A stretch of DNA of 11,607 bases, from positions 2,487 to 14,093 of the forward strand of contig JAFLUV010000041.1 in assembly GCA_022508635.1 (NCBI GenBank), written 5' to 3'. A program made the translations under genes and the position numbers. The notes beneath the pieces are model-generated. The model saw only the letters and a list, made by a program, of their open reading frames with translations. It was not told the DNA's origin and did not search any database. This document shows, in pieces, positions 6,659 to 11,607 of the stretch (position 1 is the stretch's first letter; each line of letters starts with the position of its first letter). Origin of the DNA: Prevotellaceae bacterium (lineage in GTDB: Bacteria; Bacteroidota; Bacteroidia; Bacteroidales; Bacteroidaceae).

Positions 6659-8779
6659 ATGAAAAAGACACCAAGGAAAACGCTTTCCGCAATCTTTCTT
6701 TTACTGTGCTGCATCTGTTGTACAGAGGATATAGATACCTCCGCCAGATACGTCTTCAAGTACGACTGCGCCATGACCTACCTGGAGAAGCACCAGACAT
6801 ATTCCGAATATGTGGAGCTGTTGCGGGCGACACCTATCTCGTTGCGCAGTAGCAGTACCGTAGGGCAACTGCTGTCTTCACGCGGACACTTTACAGTCTT
6901 TGCCCCGACAAACGAGGCTATCGACCAATACCTGCAAGAACTCTACGAAGAAGAGCCGACGCTGATGAGCAAGCCTTCGTGGGATGCCTTCTACAGCGAG
7001 CAGAAGCGCGACTCTATCCGCCGTGTAATCGTGCACAACTCCATTATCGACTCGGGCGACAACGAAGAAGCCATCGTATCAAACGACTTCCCCGCAGAGA
7101 CAGGCAACGAGTTCACGCTGAGCAACATGAACGACCGCAAGCTTTCCGTCCGCTACAAGGGAGTCGATACCATCTACATCAACAACGACTGCCCCGTCAA
7201 CCTCACGGAGCGGGACATCATGGTCTCCAACGGCGTGATACACCAGATAGAGCGCGTCATCGCACCGAAAGACATCACTGCCTCCATATACCTGCAGGAG
7301 ATACTCGAGCAGCAGAAGGAAGGCTATCTCGTCATGGCAAAAGCCATCCAGGCCTGCGGACTGATGGACACGCTCTCGAAGATAAGGGACGAGGTATACG
7401 AAAACCTCTACCTGACCGGGCAGATTCCTGAAAGCGTACATCTCTACATTGACGCGAAATTCCCGAACGGCAACAACTGGACGCCGCGCCACCGACTTTA
7501 CGGATTCACGATCTTTGCCGAAACTGACGACTTCTGGCGCGCGCAGGGACTTGACCCGCAGGCTCCCTCCTCCACGCTCCTTCCTCAGCTTGTGCAATGG
7601 ATTCTGGACAACAGGCAGTACTCCGTGGATGATGCCTTCACGACGGACGAGCAATACACGAGCGAAGCGAACCTGCTCTACCAGTGGACCACCTACCACA
7701 TCCTGCCCTTCCGCACGCCCTCCGACCGTCTGGTGTTCCACAGGAACGAGTTCGGCTACAATGCGGCCAATCCCCTGCGCTACACCATACCGATGTACGA
7801 AATCTACACCACCATGGGCAAGCCTCGCCTCCTCAAGATCTACGAAAGCGCACAGAGCAACGGCATTTACCTGAACCGCTTCCCTACGCTCGAAAAGGGC
7901 AGGACGGAAATCATGCGCGAACTCTCGTGCGACCCCGAAAACACTGGGTGCTATGTCGACCGTTCACCTGAGAGAGCCGTACTCAACGACATCATCAATT
8001 GCTGCATCTACCCCATCGACGCACCGCTGTCCTACAATGACGCCGTCCGCGACAACCTGGCCCGCCAGCGCCTGCGCTTCGACGGGATGTCGCTCTTCCC
8101 GGAAGCCATGAGCAACGACATACGCCTCAAGATGTCTACCGACGAGAAGAACCAGGACGTCCACATCCCTCCAACCCGCACCTACAACTACTTCGAGAAC
8201 ATGCAGATGAACGACCAGACCATCTTCATCTACCTCAATGCCTACGGCTACAACTACTGCAACCTCCACAGCGACGAGATGAAGGCCAAGGGACGCTTCG
8301 ACCTCACCTTCAAGCTTCCGCCCGTCCCCAGACGCACCACCTACGAGCTGCGCTATGACGTCCTGCCCACCGGCGACCGCGGGATACAGCAGTTCTATTT
8401 CGGCGACGACCCGAACAAGATGGCGGCAGCAGGCATTCCAGTCGACCTGACCAGGGGAATCAGCAGCATGAACGTCGGATGGGAGGCCGACGGAAGCGAC
8501 GAGGACTACAACATCGAGGTGGACAAACGCCTGCGCAACAATGGCGTCATGAAGGGCGCAAAGAGCATCACCGCCGACGGAAGCAGCAACATAGAACGCA
8601 ACAACACCAGCAACCTGCGCTATATCATCATCCGTCAGACCCTGGATCCCGACAAGACTTATTACCTGCGCATCAAGTCCGTCCTGGACTCCGAGCAAAA
8701 GGAATTCTACATGGACTACATGGAGTACTGCCCGAAAGACGTCTATGACAATCCGGAGACTCCCGAGGACATCTGGTAG
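6659..8779 (+). CDS. Fasciclin (FAS1) domain lipoprotein
   Basis: This 706-residue envelope protein probably takes part in adhesion or binding, as inferred from FAS1 domains elsewhere. The N-terminus is a short basic region, a hydrophobic core and a Cys cluster (CCICC at 17-21), followed by TEDID. This suggests lipidation at one of the last Cys residues, with an acidic tail like Bacteroidetes surface-export signals. The first FAS1 domain (about 35-203) has the H1-type motif FTVFAPTNEAIDQYL at 78-92 and the H2-type motif VSNGVIHQIERVIAP at 189-203. A second, more degenerate FAS1 domain spans about 217-350, with FTIFAETDDFW at 283-293 and TYHILPF at 345-351. The rest (about 360-690) includes a beta-rich module near 510-690 that I do not recognise. 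Such proteins often accompany SusC/SusD loci in Bacteroidetes; none is visible here. It sits 22 nt after the GHL10 gene, without its own -7 box. Confidence 0.82.
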   Translation: MKKTPRKTLSAIFLLLCCICCTEDIDTSARYVFKYDCAMTYLEKHQTYSEYVELLRATPISLRSSSTVGQLLSSRGHFTVFAPTNEAIDQYLQELYEEEPTLMSKPSWDAFYSEQKRDSIRRVIVHNSIIDSGDNEEAIVSNDFPAETGNEFTLSNMNDRKLSVRYKGVDTIYINNDCPVNLTERDIMVSNGVIHQIERVIAPKDITASIYLQEILEQQKEGYLVMAKAIQACGLMDTLSKIRDEVYENLYLTGQIPESVHLYIDAKFPNGNNWTPRHRLYGFTIFAETDDFWRAQGLDPQAPSSTLLPQLVQWILDNRQYSVDDAFTTDEQYTSEANLLYQWTTYHILPFRTPSDRLVFHRNEFGYNAANPLRYTIPMYEIYTTMGKPRLLKIYESAQSNGIYLNRFPTLEKGRTEIMRELSCDPENTGCYVDRSPERAVLNDIINCCIYPIDAPLSYNDAVRDNLARQRLRFDGMSLFPEAMSNDIRLKMSTDEKNQDVHIPPTRTYNYFENMQMNDQTIFIYLNAYGYNYCNLHSDEMKAKGRFDLTFKLPPVPRRTTYELRYDVLPTGDRGIQQFYFGDDPNKMAAAGIPVDLTRGISSMNVGWEADGSDEDYNIEVDKRLRNNGVMKGAKSITADGSSNIERNNTSNLRYIIIRQTLDPDKTYYLRIKSVLDSEQKEFYMDYMEYCPKDVYDNPETPEDIW

Positions 8780-8882
8780 GAGTCTGACACTTCTGCCGCC
8801 TTCACCCCGAGCGCTTACATATTGCTTACTCTTAATGAGTTAACCTGCATTCCACGGATTGTCGCCCCAGGGCTTCTAAACT
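8780..8882. other. Intergenic spacer before the second repeat array
   Basis: No gene is visible here. The stretch has only a weak imperfect palindrome around 8827-8844 (TACTC and GAGTTA arms around TTAAT) that is too short to call a terminator. It separates the fasciclin gene from the 22-bp array. Confidence 0.5.
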
Positions 8883-8980
8883 GACGCGCGTGAGTTGTGA
8901 AATCGACGCGCGTCAGTTTGTGAATTGTCGTGCGTGAGTTTATAAATTGACGCGCGTGAGTTTGTGAACTCACGCGCGTC
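8883..8980. repeat. 22-bp tandem array (four direct units and one inverted) in a convergent intergenic region
   Basis: Four direct units begin at 8883, 8905, 8927 and 8949, exactly 22 bp apart. Each opens with GACGCGCGTGAGTT or a variant (the second has GTCAG, the third GTCGTGCG) and ends in an A/T-rich TGTGAAATT-like tail. A fifth, inverted copy follows the fourth at 8967-8980. Each unit contains the self-complementary core ACGCGCGT, except the third where it is degenerate. The array lies between the convergent ends of the fasciclin gene (8779) and uvrA (9028). It does not encode a credible protein, as 22 bp is not a multiple of three. Confidence 0.9.
8949..8980. terminator. Perfect 14-bp-arm hairpin, candidate terminator
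   Basis: GACGCGCGTGAGTT (8949-8962), a 4-nt TGTG loop, then AACTCACGCGCGTC (8967-8980) form a perfect inverted repeat. On the plus strand it is followed by GATTTTC, a short T-run that could support termination of the fasciclin transcript, 170 nt after its stop. On the minus strand the trailing sequence is AATTTATAAAC, weaker as an intrinsic terminator for uvrA, whose stop is 48 nt away. It may instead be a by-product of the repeat array. Confidence 0.6.
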
Positions 8981-9027
8981 GATTTTCATAGCGGGATGCG
9001 AGAGGAGCGACGGAGCCGTGAGGCGAC

Positions 9028-11607
9028 CTACCTCATGCCAAGTTTCTCGCGCAAGAAGTGGGCCGTATAGCTTTCCGGGCATTGCGCAACCTCTTCGGGC
9101 GTACCCGAGGCGAGGAGGCTACCGCCTGCGTCACCGCCCTCGGGGCCGAGGTCAATGATGTGGTCTGCACATTTGATGACCTCCATGTTGTGCTCGATGA
9201 TGATAACCGTGTGCCCCTTGGCTATGAGGGCTTCGAAGGCAGTGAGAAGCTTGCGTATGTCGTGGAAGTGCAGTCCCGTAGTCGGCTCGTCGAAGATAAA
9301 GACGGTCGGCTCGCGCTTCTCCATGCCCAGATAGAAGGCAAGCTTCACGCGCTGGTTCTCGCCGCCCGAGAGGGTGGACGACGACTGCCCGAGCTCGACA
9401 TACCCGAGACCGACGTCCTGCAGCGGCTTGAGCAAGGTGACGATGCGCTTCTGCTTGTGTTCGGCGAAGAACTCTATGGCCTGGCTGACCGTCATGGCAA
9501 GCATGTCGCAGACGTTCTTCCCGTGGAAGCGGACGTCGAGGATTTCGGGCTTGAAGCGCTGGCCGTGGCAGCTCTCGCACGGCAGCACGAGGTCTGCCAT
9601 GAACTGCATCTCGATGGTGACCGTTCCCTCGCCCTTGCACTCCTCGCAACGCCCGCCGTCCGTATTGAAGCTGAAGTGGGCGGCAGTGTAGCCCATCTGC
9701 TGCGAGAGAGGCTGTGCGGCAAGGAGCTTCCTTATCTCGTCCCAGGCCTTGACGTAGGTGACGGGATTGGAGCGCGTGCTCTTGCCGATGGGATTCTGGT
9801 CGACGAACTCTATTGCCTTCACCATATCCATGTCGCCCTCCAGTGCCAGGAACTCGCCCGGGCGGTCGGCCACCTCGTCCAGATGCCGCTTGACGGCATT
9901 ATAGAAGATGTCGCGGACAAGGCTGCTCTTACCGCTGCCGCTCACGCCGGTGACGCACGTCATCATGCCCAGCGGGAAGCACACGTCTATGCCCTTCAGG
10001 TTGTTGGCACGCGCGCCCCTTACCTTGATGTAGCTGTTGGAACGGCGACGGCTCTCCGGCAAGGGAATGGTTTCCGCACCGGTAAGGAAGGCAAAGGTAT
10101 AGCCTTTCCCCTGACTTTCGGCCGGCAAGTCCATTGAAGCCGGAGAGTTCTGTGAAGCCGACAAACTCTGCAAGTCCGGAGAGTCCGTTGAAGCCGGCAA
10201 GCTCTGCAAATCCGGAGAGTCCAATGAATCCGACAAGCTCTGCAAGTCCGGCAAGTCCAGTGAATCTGGCAAGCTCTGCAAGTCCGGCGAGTCCGTTGAG
10301 GGCTGTTCCTTCTCCCCGTCGCGGGGAAGGTTGCGGGGAAGAGGAGCGTTATATACCACCTCTCCGCCGTGGCGGCCAGTCTCGGGGCCGATGTCGATGA
10401 GCCAGTCGGCAGAACGGATGATGTCCTCGTCATGCTCTACGACTATGACGGTGTTGCCCAGGTCGCGAAGCTGCTTCAGCACCTTGATGAGCCGTTCCGT
10501 ATCGCGGCTGTGCAGGCCGATGCTCGGCTCGTCGAGGATGTAGAGGCTGCCCACAAGGCTGCTGCCCAGCGAGGTGGCGAGGTTGATGCGCTGGCTCTCA
10601 CCGCCCGAGAGGCTGTTGGAAGTCCGGTTGAGCGTCAGGTATCCCAGCCCGACGTCCATGAGGTACTGCAGGCGGTTCCTGATTTCCGTAAGGATGCGCT
10701 GTGCTATCTGCTGCTCGCCGGGGCTGAGCGTGAGCTGACCCACCCACTCGGCCAGCTGGCTGACGGAGATGTTCACCAGCTCGGTGATGCTGCGCCCGCC
10801 TACCTTCACGTAGTCTGCCTCGGGACGCAGGCGGTTGCCGTGGCACCTGGGGCAGGTCGTCTTTCCGCGGTAGCGGGCCAGCATCACGCGGTTCTGTATC
10901 TTGTACTGCCCCTGGCGCAGGTAGTCGAAGAAGGCGTCGATGGACAGCAGCCCCCATTCCCTTTCCTCGGGAGACACCTGCCAGTCGGCCGGCACGAGGA
11001 CTTCGCTGCCCCCGAGGGTCTCCCTCTTCATCTTGCGTCCCGACGGCACGCCGTGCCAGAGCCAGTCCTTCTCCTCCTGCGTCAGCTCGAAGTAGGGCTT
11101 GAAGACGGGGAAGCCGCGCTCAGAGTTGAAGCGTATGAACCAGCTCTTCCACTCGCTCATCTTCTCTCCGCGCCAGCACATGACGGCTCCGTCGTAGAGG
11201 CTCAGTGCCGTATTGGGGATGACGATGTGCTCGTCTATGCCGACTACCTTGCCGAAGCCCTCGCACTCGGGGCATGCGCCGACGGGGGAGTTGAAGGCAA
11301 AGAGCCTGTCGGAAGGCTCCTGGAAGGTGATGCCGTCCGCCTCAAAGCGCGTACTGAAGACGTGACGCTCGCCACTGTCGGCGAACTGGAGGACGGCCAC
11401 GCCGCGCCCCTCGTAGAACGCCGTCTCGCAGGAGTCCACAAGGCGGGCGATGGTGTCGCGGTCGTCCTGCGCCGTCAGGCGGTCAATGACCAGGTAGAGG
11501 CGGGAGTCCACGGCATCCCCGCCCTGTCCGTCCGCAGGTAAGTCCTGCCCGTCCGTATGAGAGCCTTTTCCGTCCGTATGAGAGTCCTGCCTGTCCGTAT
11601 GAGAGCC
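9028..11607 (-). CDS. uvrA: UvrABC system protein A (UvrA), N-terminus cut by window edge
   Basis: UvrA is the ATP-driven DNA damage sensor of nucleotide excision repair and loads UvrB. The 859 visible codons lack roughly the first 190 residues by comparison with E. coli UvrA. The fragment holds VIDRL at the UvrB-binding/signature region, then CPEC (11274-11263) and CPRC (10854-10843). ATPase domain I ends with LSGGESQRINLA and LYILDEPSIGLH. After a long linker comes ATPase domain II: Walker A GVSGSGKSS, a zinc module CEEC...CESC, LSGGENQRVKLA and VFIFDEPTTGLH. The C-terminus is REKLGMR. A GTG at 11511 is not the start, because the frame stays open to the window edge. Oddities are a 21-bp repeat near the visible N-terminus, a 36-bp repeat in the linker, and loss of the E. 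coli CPIC pair (FEADGITF instead, about 11346-11323). Bacteroidetes often carry UvrA paralogues, so which one this is stays open. Confidence 0.93.
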   Translation of the reverse strand, partial: GSHTDRQDSHTDGKGSHTDGQDLPADGQGGDAVDSRLYLVIDRLTAQDDRDTIARLVDSCETAFYEGRGVAVLQFADSGERHVFSTRFEADGITFQEPSDRLFAFNSPVGACPECEGFGKVVGIDEHIVIPNTALSLYDGAVMCWRGEKMSEWKSWFIRFNSERGFPVFKPYFELTQEEKDWLWHGVPSGRKMKRETLGGSEVLVPADWQVSPEEREWGLLSIDAFFDYLRQGQYKIQNRVMLARYRGKTTCPRCHGNRLRPEADYVKVGGRSITELVNISVSQLAEWVGQLTLSPGEQQIAQRILTEIRNRLQYLMDVGLGYLTLNRTSNSLSGGESQRINLATSLGSSLVGSLYILDEPSIGLHSRDTERLIKVLKQLRDLGNTVIVVEHDEDIIRSADWLIDIGPETGRHGGEVVYNAPLPRNLPRDGEKEQPSTDSPDLQSLPDSLDLPDLQSLSDSLDSPDLQSLPASTDSPDLQSLSASQNSPASMDLPAESQGKGYTFAFLTGAETIPLPESRRRSNSYIKVRGARANNLKGIDVCFPLGMMTCVTGVSGSGKSSLVRDIFYNAVKRHLDEVADRPGEFLALEGDMDMVKAIEFVDQNPIGKSTRSNPVTYVKAWDEIRKLLAAQPLSQQMGYTAAHFSFNTDGGRCEECKGEGTVTIEMQFMADLVLPCESCHGQRFKPEILDVRFHGKNVCDMLAMTVSQAIEFFAEHKQKRIVTLLKPLQDVGLGYVELGQSSSTLSGGENQRVKLAFYLGMEKREPTVFIFDEPTTGLHFHDIRKLLTAFEALIAKGHTVIIIEHNMEVIKCADHIIDLGPEGGDAGGSLLASGTPEEVAQCPESYTAHFLREKLGMR
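10136..10297. repeat. 36-bp in-frame tandem repeat in the uvrA linker (4.5 copies)
   Basis: Full units occupy 10154-10189, 10190-10225, 10226-10261 and 10262-10297, with an 18-bp partial copy at 10136-10153. The plus-strand consensus starts GAAGCCGGCAAGCTCTGCAA. On the coding (minus) strand each unit gives 12 residues of the type SPDLQSLPDSLD. The units differ by a few substitutions each. The segment lies between the end of ATPase domain I (GGEVVYN) and the start of domain II (YIKVRGARANNLK). Confidence 0.92.
10308..10330. repeat. GC-rich inverted repeat inside the uvrA linker
   Basis: CCTT, a 2-nt bulge and CCCCG (10308-10318) pair with CGGGGAAGG (10322-10330) around a 3-nt TCG loop. It sits 11 bp from the 36-bp array, inside codons for the linker segment RDGEKE. 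It resembles the short GC-rich hairpins common between genes in this phylum more than conserved UvrA coding sequence. Confidence 0.65.
11530..11607. repeat. 21-bp in-frame tandem repeat in uvrA, running off the right edge
   Basis: GTCCGTATGAGAG occurs at 11551, 11572 and 11593, exactly 21 bp apart, with a degenerate copy GTCCGCAGGTAAG at 11530. On the coding strand each copy gives seven residues: SHTDRQD, SHTDGKG and SHTDGQD, with LPADGQG as the degenerate one. The array continues past the window edge, so total copy number is unknown. It lies immediately N-terminal to the VIDRL segment of UvrA. Confidence 0.9.

Noticed and set aside
7079..8698. Minus-strand frames (7079-7741 and 7964-8698) opposite the fasciclin gene
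   Set aside because: They are Val/Asp-rich shadows produced by codon bias on the plus strand; no starts or motifs support them.
8883..8980. Coding sequence in the second repeat array
   Set aside because: A 22-bp unit shifts frame at every copy, giving unrelated residues per unit; a minus-strand frame through it (8876-9082) overlaps the uvrA end and has no support.
11509..11511. GTG as the uvrA start codon
   Set aside because: The reading frame continues open for 32 more codons to the window edge, and UvrA needs about 190 further N-terminal residues including Walker A of ATPase domain I.
9058..11541. Long plus-strand frames (9058-10137 and 10369-11541) opposite uvrA
   Set aside because: High GC and third-position bias keep the antisense frame open; the minus strand shows all UvrA motifs.

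Overview
The window looks like a chromosomal segment of a member of the Bacteroidales, most likely Prevotella-like. The support is threefold: Bacteroidetes-type -7 promoter boxes (TAnnTTTG) with no Shine-Dalgarno sequences before start codons, a Bacteroidetes-style ketol-acid reductoisomerase, and a GHL10 family protein next to a fasciclin-domain lipoprotein, both typical of gut and oral Bacteroidales. The genus is an inference; there is no rRNA gene to settle it. No mobile element, tRNA, rRNA or CRISPR array was seen.

Layout: (1) 1-121 is an array of 22-bp tandem units, each built on a short palindrome, that runs off the left edge. (2) 122-441 has no convincing gene. (3) ilvC (+, 517-1560) makes branched-chain amino acid precursors. 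It has its own promoter and ends in a strong hairpin shared with the convergent operon. (4) A minus-strand operon (5078 to 1634) carries two tandem CstA-family transporter genes that overlap by ATGA, then a small outer-membrane beta-barrel protein. (5) A divergent plus-strand operon starts at about 5173, apparently leaderless. It encodes a secreted GHL10 glycoside-hydrolase-like protein and a large fasciclin-domain lipoprotein. (6) 8780-9027 is a convergent intergenic region with a second 22-bp array, ending in a perfect 14-bp-arm hairpin. (7) uvrA (minus, 9028 to beyond 11607) lacks its N-terminus because of the window edge.

The metabolic and envelope genes are ordinary members of known families. 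The pieces that deserve a second look are repeats. Two unrelated intergenic arrays share a 22-bp period and a palindromic core. The uvrA gene contains two in-frame tandem arrays, of 21 bp and 36 bp, plus a GC-rich hairpin next to the second. The 21-bp array lies where the UvrB-binding region is expected and the 36-bp array lies in the linker between the two ATPase domains. This UvrA also lacks the first CxxC pair found in E. coli UvrA.

I see no clear new defence, biosynthetic or regulatory system. The repeat biology is the best candidate for something not yet described.
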